Below the pieces are notes generated by a model. That model had not been told where the DNA came from. It searched no databases and saw nothing but the letters and a program-made list of their open reading frames with translations. From positions 1 through 64,000 of the forward strand of contig NZ_CRPU01000003.1 in assembly GCF_001096185.1 (NCBI RefSeq): a DNA stretch of 64,000 nt, in the 5' to 3' direction. The stretch is from Streptococcus pneumoniae. Lineage in GTDB: Bacteria > Bacillota > Bacilli > Lactobacillales > Streptococcaceae. A program made the translations under genes and the position numbers. Of this stretch, positions 18,763 to 28,335 are shown one piece after another. Position 1 is the first letter of the stretch. The number at the start of each line of letters is the position of its first letter.

Positions 18763-18914
18763 AACTGCTTCCTTGTGATGTTTTTATCAAATTTATTTTA
18801 TCATGAATCCACTGATAAGTAAACGCTAACATAGCAGATTGCCCTAACTTCTGTCTTTTGTTTTTCTCTTATTTCTATGATACAATGGAAAAAATGAATT
18901 CAAAAGGAGTTTTT

Positions 18915-20138
18915 ATGACTTACCCAAATCTCTTGGACCGCTTCTTAACTTACGTTAAGGTCAACACACGCTCTGATGAACACTCTACTACTACTCCAAG
19001 TACGCAGAGTCAGGTTGACTTTGCAACCAATGTCCTTATTCCAGAAATGAAACGTGTTGGTCTGCAAAATGTCTACTACCTTCCTAATGGTTTTGCGATT
19101 GGTACCTTGCCAGCCAATGATCCATCTTTAACACGTAAAATTGGCTTCATCTCCCACATGGATACTGCTGATTTTAATGCCGAAGGAATCAATCCTCAGG
19201 TGATTGAAAACTACGATGGTGGTGTGATTGAACTAGGGAATTCTGGTTTTAAACTGGATCCAGCTGACTTTAAGAGTCTGGAGAAATATCCAGGACAAAC
19301 GCTCATCACAACCGACGGAACAACCTTGCTGGGGGCTGATGACAAGTCAGGGATTGCTGAGATTATGACAGCCATTGAATATCTGACTGCTCATCCTGAA
19401 ATCAAGCACTGTGAAATTCGTGTTGGTTTTGGTCCAGATGAAGAAATCGGTGTTGGTGCCAATAAATTTGATGCAGATGATTTTGATGTGGACTTTGCCT
19501 ACACAGTTGATGGTGGCCCACTAGGTGAACTTCAGTACGAGACCTTTTCAGCAGCGGGTGCTGAATTGCATTTCCAAGGACGCAATGTCCACCCTGGTAC
19601 TGCCAAAGGCCAAATGGTCAATGCCCTTCAGCTAGCAATTGATTTTCACAATCAACTTCCAGAGAATGACAGACCTGAGTTAACAGAAGGTTACCAAGGC
19701 TTCTACCATCTAATGGATGTGACAGGTAGTGTTGAGGAGGCGCGTGCAAGCTACATCATTCGTGATTTTGAAAAAGATGCCTTTGAAGCGCGTAAAGCAT
19801 CCATGCAGTCTATCGCTGATAAGATGAATCAAGAACTTGGGAGCGACCGTGTCACCCTAAACTTGACAGATCAGTATTACAATATGAAAGAAGTCATTGA
19901 AAAAGATATGACTCCAATTACCATTGCTAAAGCCGTTATGGAAGATCTAGGTATCACGCCTATTATCGAACCAATTCGTGGAGGGACAGACGGCTCTAAG
20001 ATTTCCTTTATGGGAATCCCAACCCCTAATATCTTTGCTGGCGGCGAGAATATGCACGGTCGTTTCGAGTACGTGAGTCTCCAAACCATGGAGCGTGCTG
20101 TTGATACCATCATTGGTATTGTTGCTTATAAAGACTAA
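18915..20138 (+). CDS. pepT: Tripeptide aminopeptidase (peptidase T)
   Basis: The product has 407 residues from ATG 18915 ([10 protein letters not shown]), with AAAGGAG upstream. M20 di-zinc peptidase removing N-terminal residues from tripeptides in the cytosol. Metal ligands are visible in [11 protein letters not shown] (His and Asp), [12 protein letters not shown] (bridging Asp) and [12 protein letters not shown] (Glu). The dimerisation domain sits in the middle. Part of casein/peptide nutrition in streptococci. Confidence 0.96.
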   Translation: MTYPNLLDRFLTYVKVNTRSDEHSTTTPSTQSQVDFATNVLIPEMKRVGLQNVYYLPNGFAIGTLPANDPSLTRKIGFISHMDTADFNAEGINPQVIENYDGGVIELGNSGFKLDPADFKSLEKYPGQTLITTDGTTLLGADDKSGIAEIMTAIEYLTAHPEIKHCEIRVGFGPDEEIGVGANKFDADDFDVDFAYTVDGGPLGELQYETFSAAGAELHFQGRNVHPGTAKGQMVNALQLAIDFHNQLPENDRPELTEGYQGFYHLMDVTGSVEEARASYIIRDFEKDAFEARKASMQSIADKMNQELGSDRVTLNLTDQYYNMKEVIEKDMTPITIAKAVMEDLGITPIIEPIRGGTDGSKISFMGIPTPNIFAGGENMHGRFEYVSLQTMERAVDTIIGIVAYKD

Positions 20139-20175
20139 AAAGGACGAGGTAGCTTTGCTACTTCGCCTTTCTTTT
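20138..20175. terminator. Bidirectional terminator pepT/phtE
   Basis: A 13-bp stem with mismatches around GTAGC-TTT-GCTAC, flanked by AAAAAGG and CCTTTCTTTTT, between convergent pepT and phtE. Confidence 0.75.
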
Positions 20176-23100
20176 TATTCTACTGGTTTTTCTTGATTTT
20201 CAGTACTTGTTGTAGATTCTGTTGTTTCCTTTTCTGAAACTGGTTCAGCAGGTTTAGAATCTCTTGCGTTGCTTGGTTTGTTTTCGTCGCTAGCAGTTTC
20301 ACTGTTAGATTCTGTAGTTGCGTTTGGTTGGTTCTCAGCACTGGTGTTAGCACCGTTTGCCTCGGCATTTCTTGCTGGACTTGTTTCTTCACTTGCGCTA
20401 GCTTTTGACTGGATTTGATGATTCAAAACTAGAATAGCTTTTGTCAATTCAAGTAAAGCAGCCTTATCTTTACTCTTAGCAGAAAGTTGATCTAGTAATG
20501 CATCCACTTTATCAAAGTCCTCATCAGAACCATTATTACTTTCTAAATAAGAGTGAAGCGATATGAGAATATCGTAGAGTTTTTGATAGAGTACAAGTGT
20601 CTGAGGATCTTGTTCAGCATTTTCCTTTTCTTGTTGAAGTGCGCTAGCGATACGAGTCAAGACATCTTTTACCTGGCTGTTTACTTCATCCAAGTCTGCA
20701 TCAGCCTTGTTTGTGGCAGCTTTGAGATTTTCTACTTCTTCTGCCAAGGATTGTCTGATTCCTTCTTCTTGGATTTGCTCCAAGAGTTGAGTTGCCTTGC
20801 TCAAGAGACTTTCTACTTCTTCCTTGCTAACATGATTGACATGTTCTTCTTTTTTAAGATCAGGATAAAGATCTTTCAAAAATTCATAAATCGCCTGCTT
20901 AGCAGATTGGTTATCAACTTTTTCTTTATCTAAAACTGTTTCATTTACTTTTGTAGAAGCTGGCTGATTTTTCAAAGCCTCTTCTACTTCTTGTTTTGTT
21001 TGGTAAATGCTTGGGAATAGTTTATTCAAGTCCACAGCCTTACGGAAGGATTGGGATTGATATAAAGTAAAAGTCAAATTAGCTACTTTATTACGAAGAT
21101 CCTCATTTAAACGACTATCATTTACATTCTCATAGAAGTACTTGATGTATTCCACTGTTGTATCACCAGTACGATCATTAAAGTCTTGAAGAGCTTGAAG
21201 TTGTGATTCAACCGCTGCTAAAGCAGCCTCATCTTTAGCCAATTTAGCTTCTTGGAGTCGAACGAGAAGGTCTTTCTTTGGAAGTCCATAAGAATCTGTA
21301 TCCAAGGTATTGATTTTATCAATCAAGGATTGGTATTTTTTATCTAAAGCACTTGTTTCAGTAGGCTTGACACTTTCATCAATATGGATATATTGCTTAT
21401 CAAAGAGTTCTAGTGTCGCAAGATAACCTGCTGTAGAGTTAGTTGCCAGTTTCTTCATATTTTCAGTAAACTGACCTAAGGCTAACTCAATCTGTCTTTG
21501 TTCGATAGGCTTGTCTTTGTAGATACTTCTGCTATCAGCTAGAAGTTGATCTACTTTTTCCAAGACTGCCTTCTCATCAAAAGTTCCAGGTTGATAGTTG
21601 GATTGTAGGGCTGGAATCTTGTTTTTCAAGGCTACTTCATAGCCCTTAGTTTGAACCTTGATGTAGTGATTGTGGTCTCCATGAGGGATCACAAAACTAC
21701 CATTTTCTACCTGCAAACTATAAGGAGACACACCATCACGTAAGGCAGTCGTATAGAGTTCATTTAGGAAATCAAGTTCTGGATTTCCAGTTTGGAGTGG
21801 AAGTCGAACGTGTTCCTTACGAACAGCATATGGGTGGATATGAGTCGGATCGTAGGCTTGGTCCGGATTTCCAAAGACAAAGAATCCGTTTGAAATTCTA
21901 ATAGCTTCAAGTGGAACACCATAGGTCTTAGAAATGTAAGCAATCTTTTCTTCATCACTAGCATCTATTGAGAAAGACTCTACCGTTTTAGCAAGAGGTT
22001 TTACAGGCTCTGCATCATGATGTGCTTTCAGATGATCCTGTGCGGCCTTAATTTGCTCTGCTGTCAAATCTTTCTTGAAGAAGTAATGATTGTGGTCTCC
22101 GTGACTCATGACAAAGCCTTGATCATCTTCACTAATGACACGATCGGCATCAAAACCGTGATCGTGATCTTCACCATGATGGTGGTCATGTTCATCGCCA
22201 TCGTGATCGTCATCATGAGCTGGATTTGGTGTAGCTGTATTTGCCCCTTTCAAGTGGTCTTGCGCTGCCTTAATTTGGTCTGCTGTCAAATCCTTCTTGA
22301 AGAAATAATGATTGTGGTTACCATGAGTCATGATAAATCCTGCTTCATCTTCTCTGATAATTCGATTGACATCAAAATCATGACCATCTTCTTCATGTTC
22401 CTCATGTGAAACACTAGGATTGATTGGAAGAGATGGCGAAGGTGTTGTTAGACTATTATTTGGAAGAGTCGGTTGTCCAATTTGATTCGACTTAGGAATG
22501 TAATGGAAATGATCACCATGTCTTACAATATAAGCTGTAGCAGTTTCTTCGACAATATCTTTAGGATTAAAGATATAGCCATCAGATGTTGAAGAGATAG
22601 GCTTATTTGTAAGTAATGAGGCATGATTCAAAGTAGATGGACTACTTGAAAGACTTCCTAGACTAGACGCTACTTCATGAGGTTTTTCATTTGTAGAGAC
22701 CGTAGAACCAGTTCCGCCTATAGGCACCATTCTGGCAATCTTTTCTTCTAAAGGAGAGAGTTTGCTGTAAGGAATAAAGTGATAATGATCACCATGCGGA
22801 ATCGCAACTCCATTTGGCGTACGGCTGATAATCTTAGCAGGGTCAAAAACCAGACCGTCTGATTCACTGTAACGTTGGTCACTAGGTAAATCGTAGAGTT
22901 CTTTCAAAAGACTTTGAAGATTTTCAGCTTTATTTGCTGGCCTGCTAGTTGAACCTTGTGCTACAGATTGACTATTATTGTCACTAGCAGCTGAAGAATA
23001 GCTTAACTGACTCGGTTGCGTATTTTTACCAGCTAGATGAGCTTTTGCTGCTGCTAATTCACTAGCAGACAAATCACTTTTGGGAATGTAGTGATAGTGA

Positions 23101-23720
23101 CCTCCGTGGGGAACGATATAAGCATCACCCGTATCTTCGATAATATCAGCTGGATTAAAGACATAACCATCATCTGTCGTATAACGTCCCTGAGACCTTG
23201 CTACAGCAACATTAGAGTTGACCTTCTCATTATCTTTGGCATGTTCTTGTTTTTGACGATTGATTTCATCCTTGGTTCGAACATTATCAGCATGAGCTGC
23301 ATCTTTCAGGTATACATAGTATTTTCCATCGACCTTGATGATATAACCACCCTTGACCTCATTGACAATATCTCCATCCTTAAGTTGGTAGTTTGGATCC
23401 TTCATCAAAAGTTCTTCACTAAAGAGGGCATCATAAGGAACTTTCCCATTATAGTAATGATAGTGGTCACCGTGTGACGTTACATAGCCCTGATCTGTAA
23501 TTTTGATGACAATTTGCTCAGCCTGAATTCCTTCTTTTTGGCTGACCTGGTCTGGTGTCAGGTTTTCACTTTTCTGACTTGACTGACTACCATCCACATA
23601 AGAGACACGATTGTTGTCCTTATTTTCCTGCGAGCGATGCTGGTTCAATGCATAGGCGCAAAGACTCAAGGATACGATAACAGCTGATCCAGCTGCTATA
23701 TATTTTTTACTGAATTTCAT
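20175..23720 (-). CDS. phtE: Pneumococcal histidine triad protein E, long form
   Basis: The product has 1,181 residues; the form I know is about 1,040. A signal segment (YIAAGSAVIVSLSLCAYAL) is followed by seven HxxHxH motifs at about residues 83, 205, 309, 401, 466, 540 and 680. Those at 466 and 540 sit in two near-identical modules ending HNHYFFKKDLTA, joined by a His/Asp-rich linker (about 500-525), which looks like an added copy. The C-terminal half is coiled and helical, ending in an Asn/Glu/Thr-rich tail. Pht proteins are surface zinc-binding proteins that help AdcAII capture zinc and bind complement factors. AdcR-type site upstream. Confidence 0.93.
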   Translation of the reverse strand: MKFSKKYIAAGSAVIVSLSLCAYALNQHRSQENKDNNRVSYVDGSQSSQKSENLTPDQVSQKEGIQAEQIVIKITDQGYVTSHGDHYHYYNGKVPYDALFSEELLMKDPNYQLKDGDIVNEVKGGYIIKVDGKYYVYLKDAAHADNVRTKDEINRQKQEHAKDNEKVNSNVAVARSQGRYTTDDGYVFNPADIIEDTGDAYIVPHGGHYHYIPKSDLSASELAAAKAHLAGKNTQPSQLSYSSAASDNNSQSVAQGSTSRPANKAENLQSLLKELYDLPSDQRYSESDGLVFDPAKIISRTPNGVAIPHGDHYHFIPYSKLSPLEEKIARMVPIGGTGSTVSTNEKPHEVASSLGSLSSSPSTLNHASLLTNKPISSTSDGYIFNPKDIVEETATAYIVRHGDHFHYIPKSNQIGQPTLPNNSLTTPSPSLPINPSVSHEEHEEDGHDFDVNRIIREDEAGFIMTHGNHNHYFFKKDLTADQIKAAQDHLKGANTATPNPAHDDDHDGDEHDHHHGEDHDHGFDADRVISEDDQGFVMSHGDHNHYFFKKDLTAEQIKAAQDHLKAHHDAEPVKPLAKTVESFSIDASDEEKIAYISKTYGVPLEAIRISNGFFVFGNPDQAYDPTHIHPYAVRKEHVRLPLQTGNPELDFLNELYTTALRDGVSPYSLQVENGSFVIPHGDHNHYIKVQTKGYEVALKNKIPALQSNYQPGTFDEKAVLEKVDQLLADSRSIYKDKPIEQRQIELALGQFTENMKKLATNSTAGYLATLELFDKQYIHIDESVKPTETSALDKKYQSLIDKINTLDTDSYGLPKKDLLVRLQEAKLAKDEAALAAVESQLQALQDFNDRTGDTTVEYIKYFYENVNDSRLNEDLRNKVANLTFTLYQSQSFRKAVDLNKLFPSIYQTKQEVEEALKNQPASTKVNETVLDKEKVDNQSAKQAIYEFLKDLYPDLKKEEHVNHVSKEEVESLLSKATQLLEQIQEEGIRQSLAEEVENLKAATNKADADLDEVNSQVKDVLTRIASALQQEKENAEQDPQTLVLYQKLYDILISLHSYLESNNGSDEDFDKVDALLDQLSAKSKDKAALLELTKAILVLNHQIQSKASASEETSPARNAEANGANTSAENQPNATTESNSETASDENKPSNARDSKPAEPVSEKETTESTTSTENQEKPVE

Positions 23721-23811
23721 AAATCCCTCATTTCAATAAATGATGAAGCTTTTTCTTAACTTCTTTTTCTCGGTTAAACAATTTTTCTAAACTGGTTATT
23801 TAACCATTTAA

Positions 23812-23823
23812 TTAACCAGTAAA
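23812..23823 (-). promoter_or_regulatory. AdcR-type zinc box upstream of phtE
   Basis: TTTACTGGTTAA on the minus strand matches the streptococcal AdcR consensus TTAACYRGTTAA with one mismatch. A second half-related sequence (AATGGTTAAATAACC) lies beside it. Zinc-bound AdcR would repress phtE. Confidence 0.7.
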
Positions 23824-23869
23824 TAGTTTACCTTTTTTAAGTTTATCTGTCAAGATTTTTATATCATTT

Positions 23870-23900
23870 AAAAAAATAAAAGCCAGTATTACTACTGACT
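23870..23900 (-). terminator. Terminator of phtD
   Basis: Stem CAGTA-(4-base loop)-TACTG extended by AG/CT pairs, followed on the minus strand by TTTATTTTTT. Confidence 0.7.
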
Positions 23901-23930
23901 CTTACATCATCTTGATTTAATAGGATAAAC

Positions 23931-26900
23931 TTATGCTTCTGGTTTCGTCGTAACTGACTCACTACCTTTTAACAAAGCAAGTAATTTTTCTGCTTCTGCC
24001 ATGATTCCATTATTATCCATGGTTTGCAGGCTCAAGTTACCTCGTAAACTAGCCAGGGTTTCAGTCGCAGTAGCTTTCAAACTAGCATCGGTTACTGTAT
24101 CAAGTAGAGCTTCTACTTCTTTGAGTTTGGCTTCCACTTTTTCAGTCTCTACTTGATGGACTTCTGGCTCTTCTGTAGTATCTTCAGCTTCTTCCTCTGT
24201 CTCGTCTTCATCAGTGCTCGGTTTATAAAGATTATCTGCTGAAGGATTTAAAGCTGCGTGATTCTCTTCTTCATCAGATTCAGGGCGAGTTGGCTCACTT
24301 ACTTCATCATGTTCCTTATTTTCATCAGGTTTACCGTCTTGGTCTGCCTTATTTTTACGAACATGGTCACTAGCATTACCCCAACCATTATCTGAATGAG
24401 GACGTTGGTCCGGATGTTCAACGTAGTATTTTACAGTCGCAAATAAATCTTCTAAGGTATAACCCTCAGGTGCCTTATAGAGTCCTTCGTCAAACCATGC
24501 AAACTTAAGATTATGATAGTGATCAAAGTGAGGAATGATAAAGTAACCATTCTGTACAGCTACAGTATACTGTAAATGATTTGGTATTTTTTCTAATGGT
24601 ACCTTGTTCTCAGCTTTTACACGGTTATAGATAGCTTCTGTCCCTGTTGCCTCTGGTTTTGCTTCAGTAGAATTTGGAGCTTGTAAGCCTTTTTCTTTAG
24701 CATAAGCCTGAGCTGCTGCCCTTTCAGCTTCAGATAAGCTGTCTTTTTTAATCCAGTGGCTATGGTTCAAGTGTGGAGTGACGTAGGCATTTCCTGCATC
24801 ACTTTCAATATCATGTTCGTCAAAAATGTAGCCATCTGAGGTTGTATATTTACCTGCTAATTTCGCTAATTTAATTTCATCGTCTGTATAGGCAATTTGA
24901 GCATTTGGTTTGCCAAGGCGTTCTGGGTGGGTAATTGGTGCTAGAAATGCCAATAAATCATCTACCAATTTTACTTTATTATTAGAAGATTCATTATTCA
25001 AGCGTTCTGCTAATTTGTCTAAGGCTTGGAAATCAACAGCACGCCCCTTATTTTCAGACAAGGCTTTATGAGCCTGGGTTAACAGATTATAAGCTTTATC
25101 ATAAAATTCTTTGTCACGAGAAGAGACGTTTTCTTTCTTCGCAACTAGAGCATGTGTCTCTTGAGTTTTCTTAGACAAGAGATTTTCAATAGCATCAATC
25201 TTATCCTTAGCCAAGTCTTTAGCAAAAACATAGTGACTGACACCAGCAATTTCCACAACATATCCTTTTCCAACTTTTCTAACAACCTGTTCTACTGCAA
25301 AATTAGTTTGTTTTTTCTCAGTTGACGGTTGAGCTTGCGGTTTTGGTGCTGGTTTCAAATAATGCATTCCTGGCACGACTGCACCATTTTGCCCTTTTAC
25401 CAGAATCATTCTTGCAATCTTCTGCTCTAAATCAGACATTTGTGAATAAGGGATAAAGTGATAATGATTTCCGTGAGGCACAGCAACACCATTTGCTGTA
25501 CGATCTGTTATTTGTGCTGGGTCGAATACCAAGCCATCCGATTCCACATGTCGTTCTGACAAAGGTTTGGCATACAATTCACGTAAAAGGCTTGAAATAT
25601 CTTCCCCTTGATTCTGATGATAAGTTGGAGTGACAGTTAGATTGTGGTTCTCTGACAAGCTTGGTTGAGCTGGATTTGCATTATGACTAAAACTTGAAGA
25701 AGGACGAGACCCCTGCTTCCCATTCCAATAGGCTTGGGCTGCAGCTAATTCCCCTGCAGACAAAGCGCCTTTTGGTATATAGTGGAAATGATTGCCATGC
25801 GGTACAATAAAAGCGTCTCCTGTATCTTCAATCACATCTGACGGACTAAAGACATACCCATCATCCGTTGTATAGGCGCCTCCAGTTGATCTATTCGGTG
25901 CCGGCGTATTGAGATTAAAGTTTGGTGTAATGGTTGAACTTGGTTTCGCAGGACTACTTGGTTTCGTATTGTCAGAATGACTTTGAACTGGCTGACCTCC
26001 AATTGGTAGATTTCGAGCCAATTTTTCTTCCAAAGCAGACATTTGTGAATAAGGAATGAAATGGAAATGATCCCCATGAGGAACTGCCACACCATTTGCA
26101 GTACGTTTTATAATCTGTGCTGGGTCAAATACTAATCCATCAGACTCCACATGACGTTGGCTAAGTGGCAAAGCGTACAATTCTTGAAGGAGACTAGCTA
26201 AATCCTCACTTTGACTTTCAGAATCTGTTGCAGGATTTTGAGGTGTCTCAGATGGACTCGTTCTCACACTAGATCTTGTTTCTCCCCTGCTAGAACGATA
26301 TGCAACCGTACTTAATTGACCGCCTTTTCCAGATAAGAAGGCTTGGGCAGCAGCTAATTCACTGGCAGACAAGTCACTCTTAGGAATATAGTGGAAGTGA
26401 TTGCCATGAGGAACAATATAAGCATCACCCGTATCTTCTATAATATCAGAGGCATTAAAGATATAACCATCATCCGTTGTATAGCGTCCTTGGACTCTGG
26501 CTACAGCAACAGCATTATCTGTACTTGAATTATGATTATGACTGTGTTCCTGCTTCTGACGTTTAATCTCTTCTTTTGTCCGAATATTGTCCGCATGAGC
26601 CGCATCTTTAAGGTAAACATAGTATTTCCCGTTTACCTTAATGACATAACCACCCTTGATTTCATTGACAATGTCTGCATCCTTCAACTGATAATTCGGA
26701 TCTTTCATCAGCAATTCTTCACTGATGATGGCATCATAAGGAACCTTACCATTATAGTAATGATAATGGTCTCCATGAGAGGTCACATAACCTTGATCCG
26801 TAATCTTGATAACAATTTGTTCGGCGTTGATTCCCTCTCTCTTACTGACTTCATCTGATGTCAAGTTCTCTGCCTTTTGACCAGCCTGATCACCGTCTAT

Positions 26901-27023
26901 ATAAGCAACTCGATTAGACTCTTTCTTAGCCTGACCAGCTTGATACCGACCAAGTTCATAGGAACAAACACTTAGGGCAAGAACTGCCACTGAACCTGCT
27001 ACATATTTTTTATTGATTTTCAT
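23931..27023 (-). CDS. phtD: Pneumococcal histidine triad protein D, expanded
   Basis: The product has 1,030 residues; typical PhtD is about 840-850. The N-terminus (MKINKKYVAGSVAVLALSVC) and the C-terminal half with HLNHSHWIKKDSLSEAERAA and HFDHYHNLKFAWFDEGLY are PhtD-like. Seven HxxHxH motifs are seen (about 83, 206, 316, 409, 517, 751, 832) instead of the usual five. The block 181-340 (two triads) is repeated at about 384-541, so the size gain comes from internal duplication. It follows adcAII by 7 bases in one operon. Surface zinc scavenging with AdcAII is the accepted role. Confidence 0.92.
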   Translation of the reverse strand: MKINKKYVAGSVAVLALSVCSYELGRYQAGQAKKESNRVAYIDGDQAGQKAENLTSDEVSKREGINAEQIVIKITDQGYVTSHGDHYHYYNGKVPYDAIISEELLMKDPNYQLKDADIVNEIKGGYVIKVNGKYYVYLKDAAHADNIRTKEEIKRQKQEHSHNHNSSTDNAVAVARVQGRYTTDDGYIFNASDIIEDTGDAYIVPHGNHFHYIPKSDLSASELAAAQAFLSGKGGQLSTVAYRSSRGETRSSVRTSPSETPQNPATDSESQSEDLASLLQELYALPLSQRHVESDGLVFDPAQIIKRTANGVAVPHGDHFHFIPYSQMSALEEKLARNLPIGGQPVQSHSDNTKPSSPAKPSSTITPNFNLNTPAPNRSTGGAYTTDDGYVFSPSDVIEDTGDAFIVPHGNHFHYIPKGALSAGELAAAQAYWNGKQGSRPSSSFSHNANPAQPSLSENHNLTVTPTYHQNQGEDISSLLRELYAKPLSERHVESDGLVFDPAQITDRTANGVAVPHGNHYHFIPYSQMSDLEQKIARMILVKGQNGAVVPGMHYLKPAPKPQAQPSTEKKQTNFAVEQVVRKVGKGYVVEIAGVSHYVFAKDLAKDKIDAIENLLSKKTQETHALVAKKENVSSRDKEFYDKAYNLLTQAHKALSENKGRAVDFQALDKLAERLNNESSNNKVKLVDDLLAFLAPITHPERLGKPNAQIAYTDDEIKLAKLAGKYTTSDGYIFDEHDIESDAGNAYVTPHLNHSHWIKKDSLSEAERAAAQAYAKEKGLQAPNSTEAKPEATGTEAIYNRVKAENKVPLEKIPNHLQYTVAVQNGYFIIPHFDHYHNLKFAWFDEGLYKAPEGYTLEDLFATVKYYVEHPDQRPHSDNGWGNASDHVRKNKADQDGKPDENKEHDEVSEPTRPESDEEENHAALNPSADNLYKPSTDEDETEEEAEDTTEEPEVHQVETEKVEAKLKEVEALLDTVTDASLKATATETLASLRGNLSLQTMDNNGIMAEAEKLLALLKGSESVTTKPEA

Positions 27024-27030
27024 TCTTTCC

Positions 27031-27948
27031 TCACTTTAATTCTTCTGCTAAAACACTTATATTTTCTTCAAGATTTTCTAAATAAGTCTTATCATTTTGT
27101 GGGTCTGCCTCTAAAGGATTCAGAGTTTTAAGACCCACACCTGTTGATTTGACAAGAGTTTCAGCTACTTTTGAAGAAGCATTACTTTCTGTAAAAATCG
27201 TTTTAACCTTATAGGTCTTAACAAATTCCTGAATTTCTGTTAGTTGTCTTGGACTTGGTTCTTGTTCAGGAGAGATGCCTGCAATACCAAGTTGATTAAG
27301 TCCAAATCTCTTCGCTAGATAAGAAAAGGCTGTATGTTGTGTTACAAATGTTTTCTGAGTCGCTTTTTCAAATTTAGGCTGGAATTTCTTAGTCAATTCT
27401 TGAGCTTTTTTGATAAAGGCTTGCGCATTTTTCTGGTAAGTTTCTTTATGCTCACTATCCACCTCTGAAAGTTTATCAGCGATAATTTGCGCTTCTTCAC
27501 CAGCTTTTTCAGGATCTAGCCAAGTGTGAGGGTCATAGAGCGTTTTTTCATCAACTCCATCCCCTGCTTCCACATCTTCTAGCCCTGGGACGCGGTCTAA
27601 GGTCATTCCCTCAGAAGCCTCTAAAACCTTCACTTTGGATTTTTTTAGATTTGGATCCAGACTTCCTGCCCAAGATTCGAGCGTATGCGAATGGTAAACA
27701 AAGACATCTGCATCATAGATGGCCGCGATGTCATTTGCTGAAGGTTCAAAGGAGTGAATCCCACTACTTGACTGAATCATCCGAACATCATTCAAGTCAC
27801 CAGATACTTCCTTAACCATAGCGTAGATAGGATAAAAACTGGTCACAATTTTCATCGCCTTTCCTGTCTGGCTTTCCTTTTGTCCACAGGCTCCTAGCAA
27901 TAAAAGAAAAACACTTAACAAGACTAAAAATAAATTTTGTTTCTTCAT
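27031..27948 (-). CDS. adcAII: Zinc-binding lipoprotein AdcAII (Lmb family)
   Basis: The product has 305 residues from ATG 27948, with AAGGAGTT in front. The lipobox LLLLGACGQ makes it a lipoprotein with Cys-20. Zinc ligands are His in SSGIHSFEPSA, His in LYDPHTWLDPEKA, His in FVTQHTAFSYLAKRFG and Glu in IFTESNASSKVAE. It feeds zinc to the AdcCB transporter encoded elsewhere and partners with Pht proteins; phtD is the next gene. Confidence 0.96.
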   Translation of the reverse strand: MKKQNLFLVLLSVFLLLLGACGQKESQTGKAMKIVTSFYPIYAMVKEVSGDLNDVRMIQSSSGIHSFEPSANDIAAIYDADVFVYHSHTLESWAGSLDPNLKKSKVKVLEASEGMTLDRVPGLEDVEAGDGVDEKTLYDPHTWLDPEKAGEEAQIIADKLSEVDSEHKETYQKNAQAFIKKAQELTKKFQPKFEKATQKTFVTQHTAFSYLAKRFGLNQLGIAGISPEQEPSPRQLTEIQEFVKTYKVKTIFTESNASSKVAETLVKSTGVGLKTLNPLEADPQNDKTYLENLEENISVLAEELK

Positions 27949-27970
27949 GAGTAACTCCTTAACCATTTAA

Positions 27971-27982
27971 TTAACTAGTAAA
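27971..27982 (-). promoter_or_regulatory. AdcR-type zinc box upstream of adcAII-phtD
   Basis: TTTACTAGTTAA on the minus strand, one mismatch from TTAACYRGTTAA, placed about 23-35 bases before the adcAII start codon. Same arrangement as the phtE box. Confidence 0.75.
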
Positions 27983-28094
27983 CATTCTACTCCTAAAAAT
28001 TTAATCTGTCAAGATATTTTTAGAAAAAATTTGAAATTTCTTTCACATATAAAAATCTGCTGAGTTTCAACAACTCAACAGACTTTCACTTTAT

Positions 28095-28335
28095 ATACTC
28101 AATGAAAATCAAAGAGCAAATTAGGAAGCTAGCCGTAGGTTGCTCAAAACACTGTTTTGAGGTTGTAGATAAGACTGACGAAGTCAGCTCAAAACATGTT
28201 TTTGAGGTTGTAGATGAAACTGACGAAGTCAGCTCAAAACATGTTTTTGAGGTTGTAGATGAAACTGACGAAGTCAGTAACCATACATACGGCAAGGCGA
28301 AGCTGACGTGGTTTGAAGAGATTTTCGAAGAGTAT
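28095..28335 (+). repeat. BOX element, boxA-(boxB)x3-boxC
   Basis: It starts ATACTCAATGAAAATCAAAG and ends GATTTTCGAAGAGTAT, the standard BOX ends. Three 45-bp boxB units are present, the last two identical. Its final base is also the first base of the permease stop codon complement, so the element abuts the end of that gene. Confidence 0.95.

Noticed and set aside
22017-22409. Antisense frame of 130 codons opposite phtE
   Set aside because: It mirrors the His/Asp-rich repeats of phtE on the other strand, giving Ile/Val/Met-rich nonsense without a start signal.
28095-28335. Possible CRISPR array because of 45-bp direct repeats
   Set aside because: The repeats are contiguous boxB units with no unique spacers and no cas genes nearby.
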